Origin: Bog-950 sp035299425
GTDB taxonomy: Bacteria > Bacteroidota > Bacteroidia > Chitinophagales > LD1
Direction of reading: 5' to 3'
Assembly (NCBI GenBank): GCA_035299425.1
Contig: DATGWP010000160.1
Coordinates: forward strand, 1 to 64,000
DNA: 64,000 bases
Made by a program: the position numbers and the translations under genes. The notes under the pieces were generated by a model that searched no databases, had not been told where the DNA came from, and saw only the letters and a program-made list of their open reading frames with translations. The first letter of the stretch is position 1. Every line of letters begins with the position of its first letter. Below, in pieces: positions 34,979 through 41,786 of the stretch.

Positions 34979-36109
34979 ATGAAGAAGAAAATAACCGTTT
35001 TAGGGGCAGGTATGGTGGGCCGTACATTGGCCGCAGACCTAGCCAAGGCCTACGATGTTACCTCAGTAGATAAAAGCAAACAAAACCTAACGCTGGTACA
35101 AAAGGCGGCCAAGGTTAAAACCATATATGCCGACCTGAGCGATGCAGAAGAGATTAAGCGGGTGGTGGCTACCGCCGACCTGGTATTGGGCGCGGTGCCC
35201 GGCTTTATGGGCTTTAACATGCTAAAAGCCGTGCTGGATGCCAAAAAGAATATTGTTGACATATCCTTCTTCCCCGAGGACCCATTCAGGCTGGATTTAC
35301 TGGCCAGGCAGGCTAAAGTAACCGCTATAGTTGACTGTGGCGTGGCGCCGGGTATGGATAACATCATACTTGGCTACCACCACAAGCGGATGAAGGTTAT
35401 CCGGTTTGTGTGCATGGTGGGCGGCTTGCCTGTGGAGCGCCGTATGCCGTGGCAGTATAAAGCGCCCTTCTCTCCTATTGATGTAATTGAGGAGTATACC
35501 CGACCTGCACGATTGGTAGAAAAAGGCGAGATAGTTACCAAGCCGGCCTTATCTGAAACTGAGTTTGTGGATTTTGAAGGGCTGGGCACGCTGGAAGCAT
35601 TCAACACTGATGGACTGAGAACCCTCCTGAACCTGGAGATACCCGATATGGCCGAAAAGACATTGCGCTACCCCGGCCATGTAGATTTGATGAAGACCTT
35701 ACGCGATGCTGGCTTTTTCAGCAATGATGAAATTGAAGTTAATGGCGCCAAGGTAAAACCGGTGGACCTGGCCGGCAAAATACTTTTCCCCCAGTGGAAG
35801 TATGAAGAGGGTGAGGAAGACTTTACGGTGATGCGTGTGATAGTAGAGGGCGAAGAGAAGGGAAAGCAGAAGCGCTATACATACGATTTGTTTGACCGGT
35901 ATAACCATGCTACCAAAACAAGCAGCATGGCTCGCACTACGGGCTACACAGCCACAGCAGCCGCTAACCTGGTGCTAAACGGGCAATACAAAAAACGCGG
36001 CATTACCTCGCCCGAAATGCTGGGTGAGGATAGCAACTGCTTTAGTTTTATATTAGGCTATTTGAAAAGCCGCGGGGTGAATTATAAGGTGAAGGAGGAG
36101 ATGCTGTAA
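34979..36109 (+). CDS. Saccharopine dehydrogenase-family oxidoreductase (possible lysine dehydrogenase)
   Basis: 376 aa, cytosolic. N-terminal Rossmann motif VLGAGMVGRTLAADL with NAD(P) binding, SVDKSK (Asp after strand 2, favouring NAD), VLGAVPGFMGFNML and DCGVAPGMDNIILG. The C-terminal domain is of the saccharopine dehydrogenase type (GTLEAFNTDGLRTLL, RTTGYTATAAANLVL). Bacterial members of this length may be L-lysine 6-dehydrogenase or related reductases; the substrate cannot be settled here. Divergent from rplL with about 260 bp between. No lysine-pathway gene adjacent. Confidence 0.7.
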   Translation: MKKKITVLGAGMVGRTLAADLAKAYDVTSVDKSKQNLTLVQKAAKVKTIYADLSDAEEIKRVVATADLVLGAVPGFMGFNMLKAVLDAKKNIVDISFFPEDPFRLDLLARQAKVTAIVDCGVAPGMDNIILGYHHKRMKVIRFVCMVGGLPVERRMPWQYKAPFSPIDVIEEYTRPARLVEKGEIVTKPALSETEFVDFEGLGTLEAFNTDGLRTLLNLEIPDMAEKTLRYPGHVDLMKTLRDAGFFSNDEIEVNGAKVKPVDLAGKILFPQWKYEEGEEDFTVMRVIVEGEEKGKQKRYTYDLFDRYNHATKTSSMARTTGYTATAAANLVLNGQYKKRGITSPEMLGEDSNCFSFILGYLKSRGVNYKVKEEML

Positions 36110-36170
36110 GACGGTGTGTGTGTGATTGCAATACCGCTTAACCCATGGTTTCGTTCACCAATTTTAGCTT
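36110..36170. other. Short spacer before the long-hairpin element, nothing seen
   Basis: Includes a short GT run (TGTGTGTGTG near 36114-36124) just past the stop codon. No gene or terminator recognised. Confidence 0.3.
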
Positions 36171-36388
36171 TTACTTTCTTTGGCTTGAACCAAAGAAAGT
36201 AACAAAGAAAATTCAAGGCTGTGTGACTTTTGGCTAAAAATCATACCGTAAACCTAAACTGCATGAACTTGTGGCACGTTGCAACCTTTAGCGAACAAAA
36301 AAGCATGGCGCCGCGCCACTTCGAACAGCATGCAGTTTTTAACGGTTTACTACATGATTTTTTTGACGCCAAAATTCACAAGGCCTTT
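36171..36388. repeat. Long-hairpin dispersed element, copy 1
   Basis: First part: TTACTTTCTTTGG (36171-36183) and CCAAAGAAAGTAA (36190-36202), a perfect 13-bp stem. Second part (36215-36388): an imperfect palindrome about 174 nt long. Arms pair AAGGC-TGTGTG with CACAAGGCCTT, TTTTGGC with GCCAAAA, AAAATCAT with ATGATTTT, GTAAACC with GGTTTAC and AAACTGCATG with CATGCAGTTT. It is alike over its whole length to 45070-45284. Confidence 0.8.
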
Positions 36389-36438
36389 CCTACGATACAA
36401 TTTATATTTCTCCTGTAACAGAAACGCTGTAAAAGCCA

Positions 36439-37140
36439 TCACTCCACCGTTGCATACGGTGCCATTTTGCGATAGGTGCTATCAGTAACGCCGTCAACAT
36501 TTTTCAAATCGCTTACCTGTTTAAAATCCCCATGTTGTTTGCGGTGGGCTTCAATCAATTTTGCATTATCTCTAAAGTAGGGGTGCGCTTTGAATTCTTT
36601 ATAGCTGGCCGTGTTAATGTTTATGTGGGTGGGGGCTTGTGACCCAACTACCAGTTGCGTTTTGATATGCCGGTAAGTACTATCGGGTAAGCCATATACT
36701 TCTTTCAGTTGTTCAACTGCTGCAAAGCCACCCAGCAGGATGCGGAACTTTACTATGCGTTTGGATATCACCGGCCCAATGCCGCGTAGCTTTTCAAACT
36801 CTTCTGCATCTGCTGTATTGATATCGAGTTTGAGTGATGTAGCGTTGCGCGGCTTTGCGGTGTATGGTTCGCTATCGCTTTTCCGATATCCAACCTCATG
36901 CGCCGTATCCGTAGAGACATGTTGCTCTTGCGGTTCGGGTTGCCCGTTCTTGCTGTTATACTCAGCTAAAAACTCATTTACTTCTTTGTCATGCTCAGAG
37001 TTGTTGAAATGCTCTACAGGTTTGAAATAGAAATATGCGTAGCGAAACACAAAGGCAAACAGGCATAGAAACACCAATACCACAATGCCATTTCGTTCGC
37101 CCCGGGTAAAAGTGAAAAGCTGATCCAGCCATTTGCGCAT
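36439..37140 (-). CDS. Helix-hairpin-helix (ComEA-like) membrane-anchored protein
   Basis: 233 aa from the ATG at 37140 (MRKWLDQLFTF). One TM near residues 18-36 (NGIVVLVFLCLFAFVFRYAYF), a polar linker, then two HhH DNA-binding modules: LDINTADAEEFEKLRGIGPV (motif 1) and ININTASYKEFKAHPYF (motif 2). ComEA-type proteins bind DNA outside the inner membrane during uptake; in this phylum similar proteins are widespread and the role is unproven. The motif 2 lacks the usual GIG turn, so it may be degenerate. It lies just downstream of the rplJ terminator. Confidence 0.75.
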   Translation of the reverse strand: MRKWLDQLFTFTRGERNGIVVLVFLCLFAFVFRYAYFYFKPVEHFNNSEHDKEVNEFLAEYNSKNGQPEPQEQHVSTDTAHEVGYRKSDSEPYTAKPRNATSLKLDINTADAEEFEKLRGIGPVISKRIVKFRILLGGFAAVEQLKEVYGLPDSTYRHIKTQLVVGSQAPTHININTASYKEFKAHPYFRDNAKLIEAHRKQHGDFKQVSDLKNVDGVTDSTYRKMAPYATVE

Positions 37141-37150
37141 AGCGGAAAAA

Positions 37151-37186
37151 TAAAAAAGTCCGTTCAAATAATGAACGGACTTTTTA
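37151..37186 (-). terminator. Terminator of the secE-nusG-rplKAJ operon
   Basis: AGTCCGTTC (37157-37165) pairs with GAACGGACT (37173-37181) in a perfect 9-bp stem; on the minus strand six T follow. It ends the transcript after rplJ, before reaching rplL. Confidence 0.85.
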
Positions 37187-37217
37187 AGTGTATTAAGTTT
37201 TCTTTTAAAGAGAACTC

Positions 37218-37748
37218 TTAGTTGCTTCCCTTTTCTTCGATTGATTTCAACAAGCCAGCGATTTTCTGACCAGATGAAGCCTGAAGAGCACCGATAACAT
37301 TCTTGGCTGGTGATTGTAGTAAGCCGATGATATCGCCGATAAGCTCTGCCTTGCTCTTAAGAGCTGCAAGAACTGCTAATTGGTTATCGCCTACAAACAC
37401 ATCGCTATCGATGTATGCGCCTTTCAAAATAGGGCGGTCGTTAGTCTTTCTGAACTCGGCCAATACCTTAGCTGGTGAAGCACCATCGGCAGCAAACATA
37501 ACGCCGGTTGGTCCGTGCAACAATGGGTAAAGAGCTTCGTAGTCAGTACCTTCAACCTGCTCAAGGGCTTTGCGGATAAGCGTGTTTTTAGAAACACGGT
37601 ACTCGATGCCAGCGTTGAAGCAAAGGCGACGGAACTTGTTGATTTTTTCTACGGTAAGTGTAGATGAATCTGTGATGTAGAAATATGTTGAGTTGCTGAA
37701 CTTTTCTTTAAGGTCGGCAATTTCCTGGTTCTTTTGATTTTTTTCCAT
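37218..37748 (-). CDS. rplJ: 50S ribosomal protein L10
   Basis: 176 aa. Core motifs KEKFSNSTYFYITDSSTLTVE, FRVSKNTLIRKALE-like segment (YRVSKNTLIRKALE) and GPTGVMFAADGASP; the C-terminal helix that binds L7/L12 dimers ends in LLKSIEEKG. It anchors the L7/L12 stalk. Last gene of this operon because a terminator, and not rplL, follows. Confidence 0.97.
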   Translation of the reverse strand: MEKNQKNQEIADLKEKFSNSTYFYITDSSTLTVEKINKFRRLCFNAGIEYRVSKNTLIRKALEQVEGTDYEALYPLLHGPTGVMFAADGASPAKVLAEFRKTNDRPILKGAYIDSDVFVGDNQLAVLAALKSKAELIGDIIGLLQSPAKNVIGALQASSGQKIAGLLKSIEEKGSN

Positions 37749-37782
37749 TTTATATATTGATTATAAAGTGAGTCGATAGTTA

Positions 37783-38478
37783 TTAAAGTCCTGCAACGGT
37801 TTTGTAATCAACATTGATGCCCGGGCTCATAGTAGAGGCCATGCTGATACCTTTGAAATATATACCCTTGGCAGTAGCTGGTTTCAGCTTAGATAAAGTT
37901 TGAAGCAATGCTTCAGCATTCTCATTGATTTGCTGCGCGCTGAAAGACACACGGCCTACCGATGTATGAACGATACCAAACTTATCTACCTTAAACGCTA
38001 TTTTACCTTTTTTCACTTCTTCTACAGCCTTACCTACTTCTGGTGTTACAGTACCTGATTTAGGATTTGGCATTAAGTTACGTGGTCCTAACACTTTACC
38101 AATTTTCGCAATTTTAGCCATTACGTTTGGAGAAGCGATTACTACGTCGAATTCCATCCAGCCTGTTTCAATCTTCTGAACGAATTCATCAAGACCTACG
38201 AAATCAGCGCCAGCTTTTTTAGCTTCTTCTTCTTTGTCTGGAGTAGTTAACACCAATACGCGCTTGGTTTTACCGGTACCGTGAGGTAGTGCAGTAGTAC
38301 CACGGATAGCCTGGTCAGCTTTCTTAGGGTCAACACCTAACTGGATGTGTAAATCAACCGATGCATCGAATTTGCAGGTGGTTGTTTCTTTAACGAGCTT
38401 AGAAGCATCGTTCAATGAGTAGAGCTTAGCAGCGTCTACCTTGCCGTTAACGGCCTTTCTTCTTTTGGTAACTTTCAT
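37783..38478 (-). CDS. rplA: 50S ribosomal protein L1
   Basis: 231 aa, usual length. KFDASVDLHIQLGVDPKKAD, RGTTALPHGTGKTKRVLV, GPRNLMPNPKSGTV and GRVSFSAQQINENAEALL. L1 binds 23S rRNA at the stalk and in many bacteria represses its own operon. Separated from rplK by a 116-nt structured gap. Confidence 0.97.
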   Translation of the reverse strand: MKVTKRRKAVNGKVDAAKLYSLNDASKLVKETTTCKFDASVDLHIQLGVDPKKADQAIRGTTALPHGTGKTKRVLVLTTPDKEEEAKKAGADFVGLDEFVQKIETGWMEFDVVIASPNVMAKIAKIGKVLGPRNLMPNPKSGTVTPEVGKAVEEVKKGKIAFKVDKFGIVHTSVGRVSFSAQQINENAEALLQTLSKLKPATAKGIYFKGISMASTMSPGINVDYKTVAGL

Positions 38479-38542
38479 TGTTTTGATTTTGTGAGGTCAA
38501 CTGGAGCAATGAACTCCTCCCTCGTTAGTAAATATGAATGAT

Positions 38543-38580
38543 GAATGCGGATGCCGGAATTAATCCCGAAACCCGCATTC
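38543..38580 (-). other. Hairpin in the rplK-rplA intercistronic gap
   Basis: GAATGCGG (38543-38550) and CCGCATTC (38573-38580) are perfect arms, with CGG/CCG also pairable inside. Without a T run it is not a terminator. It could be a stability or regulatory structure, or a small REP-like repeat. Confidence 0.4.
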
Positions 38581-38594
38581 TGAATTCCAATTTC

Positions 38595-39023
38595 TTAGTA
38601 ACCTTCTACGTTGAAACCAGCGCTTTTAGCAGAACCTGCTACCAGGCTCATAGCTGCTTCGATAGTGAAACAGTTTAAGTCAGGCATTTTTTCTTCTGCA
38701 ATTTTGCGAATGATATCCTGGCTAACTACACCAATTTTTTTACGGTTAGGCTCAGCCGAGCCTGCTTGCTTCTTGGTATATTCCATCAACAATGCGTGAG
38801 CCGGTGGAGTTTTGATGATGAAGTCAAAGCTCTTATCGGTATACACAGTGATAACGCATGGAAGGATTTTTCCTTGCTTGTCCTGTGTTTGCGCGTTAAA
38901 GCGTTTGCAGAACTCCATAATGTTCACACCCTTAGAACCTAAAGCTGGTCCGATTGGTGGAGCCGGGTTAGCTTGTCCGCCCTTAACCTGTAACTTGATG
39001 AATGTTTGAATTTCCTTTGCCAT
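38595..39023 (-). CDS. rplK: 50S ribosomal protein L11
   Basis: 142 aa, usual length. FIKLQVKGGQANPAPPIGPA, GSKGVNIMEFCKRFNA and the C-terminal rRNA-binding domain. Base of the GTPase-associated centre. Follows nusG by 38 nt. Confidence 0.98.
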   Translation of the reverse strand: MAKEIQTFIKLQVKGGQANPAPPIGPALGSKGVNIMEFCKRFNAQTQDKQGKILPCVITVYTDKSFDFIIKTPPAHALLMEYTKKQAGSAEPNRKKIGVVSQDIIRKIAEEKMPDLNCFTIEAAMSLVAGSAKSAGFNVEGY

Positions 39024-39061
39024 TGTATGACTTATTAATGATTATTGATAATTGATTATTA

Positions 39062-39595
39062 CTAACTGATTTTTTCTACTTGCATGAAACTCACTTCAAC
39101 CGGAGTTTTACGACCGAAAATTTTAACTACAACTTTCAGTTTCTTCTTCTCGTTGTTTATCTCCTCTATAGTTCCGATAAAGTCGTTGAAAGCACCGTCA
39201 ACAATCTTCACGTCTTCGTTTATGATAAACGGTTCAGCCATTGTTTCGCCGGCATCCAGCATTTCATCGGCTTTACCTAACACCTTCACTTCTTCTGCGC
39301 GGCTTAGGGTTCCCAAGAAACCCAATACACCATGCACCTGGCGAACTGTCATCCACATTTCCTGTGTCATTCGCTTATCTTCAACCTCTATGTATATATA
39401 ACCAGGGAAAAGAGTTTTATCCTTTATGGTTTTTTTTCCGGCCTTGATTGTATATATCTTCTCAGTAGGTACTAATATGTTGGTTACTATACCTTCCCAC
39501 TTAGCGCGTTTTACCTCCATTAGGATGTGCTCCCGGATCTTTTTTTCCTGGCCACTGATAACTCGCGTTACGTACCATTTTTTTCCTTCTGCCAT
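39062..39595 (-). CDS. nusG: Transcription termination/antitermination protein NusG
   Basis: 177 aa. The NGN domain begins KWYVTRVISGQEKKIREHIL and includes the FPGYIYIEV strand; the C-terminal KOW domain has VKIVDGAFNDFIGTIEEINNEKKK. It couples RNA polymerase to ribosome or Rho. 3 nt after the secE stop. Confidence 0.97.
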   Translation of the reverse strand: MAEGKKWYVTRVISGQEKKIREHILMEVKRAKWEGIVTNILVPTEKIYTIKAGKKTIKDKTLFPGYIYIEVEDKRMTQEMWMTVRQVHGVLGFLGTLSRAEEVKVLGKADEMLDAGETMAEPFIINEDVKIVDGAFNDFIGTIEEINNEKKKLKVVVKIFGRKTPVEVSFMQVEKIS

Positions 39596-39598
39596 GGG

Positions 39599-39796
39599 TT
39601 ATCCTATAATTAGTTTATAAAGTTCCTGCGTGCCTGATTTAAAAGCCAGGTCTATCAGCAACACAACAATTGAAATAATAAGCGAAGTAATTAAAACCAC
39701 TACAGCGCTTTCCTGAAGTTCAGCCCAGGTAGGCCAGGTAACTTTATGCACCAGCTCGTCATAAGCTTCCTGAAAGTATAATGTGAATTTTTCCAT
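39599..39796 (-). CDS. secE: Protein translocase subunit SecE
   Basis: 65 aa: single TM form. YDELVHKVTWPTWAELQESA is the conserved cytosolic amphipathic part, and AVVVLITSLIISIVVLLIDLAF the TM. Part of the SecYEG channel; small and fused to neither neighbour. Between tRNA-Trp and nusG. Confidence 0.95.
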   Translation of the reverse strand: MEKFTLYFQEAYDELVHKVTWPTWAELQESAVVVLITSLIISIVVLLIDLAFKSGTQELYKLIIG

Positions 39797-39852
39797 TGTT
39801 GTTTTTGTTCTAATTACTTACTACTACTTAAATTCCGTGTCCTGTTTTTTAG

Positions 39853-39923
39853 CAGGGGCAGCCAGATTCGAACTGACATCAAGGGTTTTGGAGACCCGTA
39901 TGCTACCATTGCACCATGCCCCT
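39853..39923 (-). tRNA. tRNA-Trp (CCA anticodon)
   Basis: Minus strand reads AGGGGCATGGTGCAATGG at the 5' end, with acceptor AGGGGCA pairing TGCCCCT, anticodon loop CTCCAAA giving CCA (39889-39891), T loop TTCGAAT and T-stem. The 3' CCA is not encoded (discriminator G then CTA). It is 57 nt upstream of secE and probably co-transcribed with it. Confidence 0.93.
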
Positions 39924-40003
39924 AACTTTTTAAACTACTGCGCAAGAGACATTTACCCTTAACTTACGGCAATAGCCCCTCACCCCTTTATCCAAAAGGG
40001 ACG

Positions 40004-40033
40004 CAAATATAACTACATAGGGGAATTTTCAAA
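40004..40033 (-). promoter_or_regulatory. Promoter of tRNA-Trp-secE-nusG-rplKAJ
   Basis: On the minus strand TTTG (40030-40033), 18 nt, then TATATTTG (40004-40011). It is about 80 nt before the tRNA 5' end. Nothing else is seen in 39924-40122. Confidence 0.7.
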
Positions 40034-40122
40034 ATAAACAGGAGAGATAAATGTACTGTGAGGCATATAAAGCTGTCAGTTAAATACAGGGGTGCCTTTT
40101 TGTTAAAAAAAATCAACCGAAT

Positions 40123-40617
40123 TTATGATTCCCAGTGCCTTTCCAGGTAAAAATAGTCATCAGCCGTTTCCGCCAGTTTCGCGCGGTTCCAACCTACAGG
40201 ATTACGAGGCATGCTGCTTTCTTCTATATCAAAACACCTTATTACCTTTTCGGGCAGTTTAACCACATCTATCTCCAAACCTTCACCATTTTCAGCAGGG
40301 TTTTCTGTCAATTCCTGTAGTGTTTCCTGAATATCCTTATGCAGGTCAGCTTCGTCTACCATTTTGATTTTCAGCCCATCTACCCAACCGGCAAAATCTA
40401 CACGTTCAATCCATTCGCTTTCATAAACATATCTGCCGGTTTGGTTATTTGGTGACATGATGCAGGCTGCATAAAATTGCTCTATACAGCAGAAATCCTT
40501 CTTCTTTCCCCCCACCATTCTAACAAAACTAACCTGCCAGGTAAAGGCTATCTCATCAAAGATAAGCTGATAAGGGAGTTGTTGCTGCAAATATGCTTTG
40601 AGAACCTGCAAATTCAT
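40123..40617 (-). CDS. Hypothetical protein, unrecognised
   Basis: 164 aa, soluble, no signal or TM. Rich in Glu/Asp and aromatic residues; begins MNLQVLKAYLQQQLPYQLIF and includes CCIEQFYAACIMS and the acidic middle about residues 90-120. No family recognised. It starts 5 nt downstream of a 12-bp palindrome (GGTAAATTTACC, 40622-40633) and after the rplC terminator, so it should have its own promoter, though none matches well. Confidence 0.45.
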   Translation of the reverse strand: MNLQVLKAYLQQQLPYQLIFDEIAFTWQVSFVRMVGGKKKDFCCIEQFYAACIMSPNNQTGRYVYESEWIERVDFAGWVDGLKIKMVDEADLHKDIQETLQELTENPAENGEGLEIDVVKLPEKVIRCFDIEESSMPRNPVGWNRAKLAETADDYFYLERHWES

Positions 40618-40644
40618 ACAAGGTAAATTTACCCTTTATATAAC

Positions 40645-40671
40645 GAAAAAATCCCCCGGAAAACCGGGGGA
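40645..40671 (-). terminator. Terminator of rpsL-rpsG-fusA-rpsJ-rplC
   Basis: CCCCCGG (40653-40659), AAAA, CCGGGGG (40664-40670); on the minus strand a run of six T follows. It ends the operon after rplC. Confidence 0.9.
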
Positions 40672-40723
40672 CCTTTCACTTTCCTTTATCGGGATCCTTT
40701 CGGGCCAGAGGGCCGTCAAAGAA

Positions 40724-41338
40724 CTACCCTTCAATAATAACGTAAGAGCCTATTGCTCCCGGAACTGAACCTCTTACAAGAACCAGGTTCTGATCTGCAA
40801 GGATTTTAACCACGCGCAGGTTCAATGCTTCTACACGGTTACCACCCATGCGTCCGGCCATTCTGATGCCTTTAAACACGTGTGAAGGATCGGATGATGC
40901 ACCCAGTGAACCTGGTGCGCGCATACGGTCGTGCTGACCGTGTGAGCCCATACCAACCCCAGAGAATCCGTGGCGTTTTACAACACCCTGGAAACCTTTA
41001 CCTTTCGAAGTTCCAATTACGTTTACCAGGTCGCCTTCTTCAAATGTAGTAGCAACCACGGTCTCACCCACCGGCTTTCCAAAATCATAATCGCGGAACT
41101 CAACTACCTTTCTTTTAGGAGTTGTGCCTGCTTTCTTAAAATGGCCCAAAACACCATTTGGAGTATTCTTTTCTTTTTTGTCGTCGAACGCTAACTGAGT
41201 GGCGGTATAACCGTCTTTTTCTACAGTTTTAATTTGTGTGATAACACAAGGGCCAGCTTCGATAACTGTAACAGCAGTTTGTTTGCCATTGTCAAACACG
41301 CTTGTCATTCCTACTTTCTTTCCGATAATTCCTTTCAT
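40724..41338 (-). CDS. rplC: 50S ribosomal protein L3
   Basis: 204 aa. MKGIIGKKVGMTSVFDNGKQ start, GKGFQGVVKRHGFSGVGMGSHG core, APGSLGASSDPSHVFKG and the C-terminal GSVPGAIGSYVII. The conserved next genes of the S10 operon (rplD, rplW, rplB) are missing here; a strong terminator follows. Confidence 0.98.
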   Translation of the reverse strand: MKGIIGKKVGMTSVFDNGKQTAVTVIEAGPCVITQIKTVEKDGYTATQLAFDDKKEKNTPNGVLGHFKKAGTTPKRKVVEFRDYDFGKPVGETVVATTFEEGDLVNVIGTSKGKGFQGVVKRHGFSGVGMGSHGQHDRMRAPGSLGASSDPSHVFKGIRMAGRMGGNRVEALNLRVVKILADQNLVLVRGSVPGAIGSYVIIEG

Positions 41339-41399
41339 ACTACTTGGTTTTAGAGGAGCCCTTTTAGTCGCGGCTCATAATGAATAAAAAATTTATAAC

Positions 41400-41429
41400 A
41401 TCTAAATTCCCTAAAGGGGACTTAGATAC
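41400..41429 (-). other. Hairpin between rpsJ and rplC
   Basis: ATCTAAATTCCC (41400-41411) pairs, allowing two mismatched or wobble positions, with GGGGACTTAGAT (41417-41428). A second small stem, GAGCC/GGCTC, lies at 41354-41372. Neither has a T run. Confidence 0.3.
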
Positions 41430-41440
41430 GATTAAGCTAC

Positions 41441-41746
41441 TTATGCTTTGATCTCAACTTCCACACCACTTGGAAGTTCCAGTTTCATCAATGCATCTAC
41501 GGTTTTAGAAGATGATTGATAAATATCCAGCAAGCGCTTGTAAGTGCAAAGCTGGAACTGCTCTTTAGAGTTTGCGTTCACGTGAGGAGAACGAAGAACC
41601 GTGAAGATTTTTTTGTGTGTAGGAAGTGGAACTGGTCCGCTAACTACGGCACCGGTATTCTTCACTGTCTTTACGATTTTCTCGGCGCTTTTGTCTACCA
41701 AGTTGTGATCGTAGCTTTTTAGTTTAATTCTGATTCTTTGGCTCAT
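41441..41746 (-). CDS. rpsJ: 30S ribosomal protein S10
   Basis: 101 aa. RIRIKLKSYDHNLVDKSAEK, GPVPLPTHKKIFTVLRSPHVNANSKEQF (here LPTHKKIFTVLRSPH) and KRLLDIYQSSSKTVDALMKL. Also NusE in antitermination. Follows fusA by 40 nt. Confidence 0.98.
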   Translation of the reverse strand: MSQRIRIKLKSYDHNLVDKSAEKIVKTVKNTGAVVSGPVPLPTHKKIFTVLRSPHVNANSKEQFQLCTYKRLLDIYQSSSKTVDALMKLELPSGVEVEIKA

Positions 41747-41786
41747 AAAAAGAACGGTTTATGGATTTTAGTTTTTAGATTTTCAA

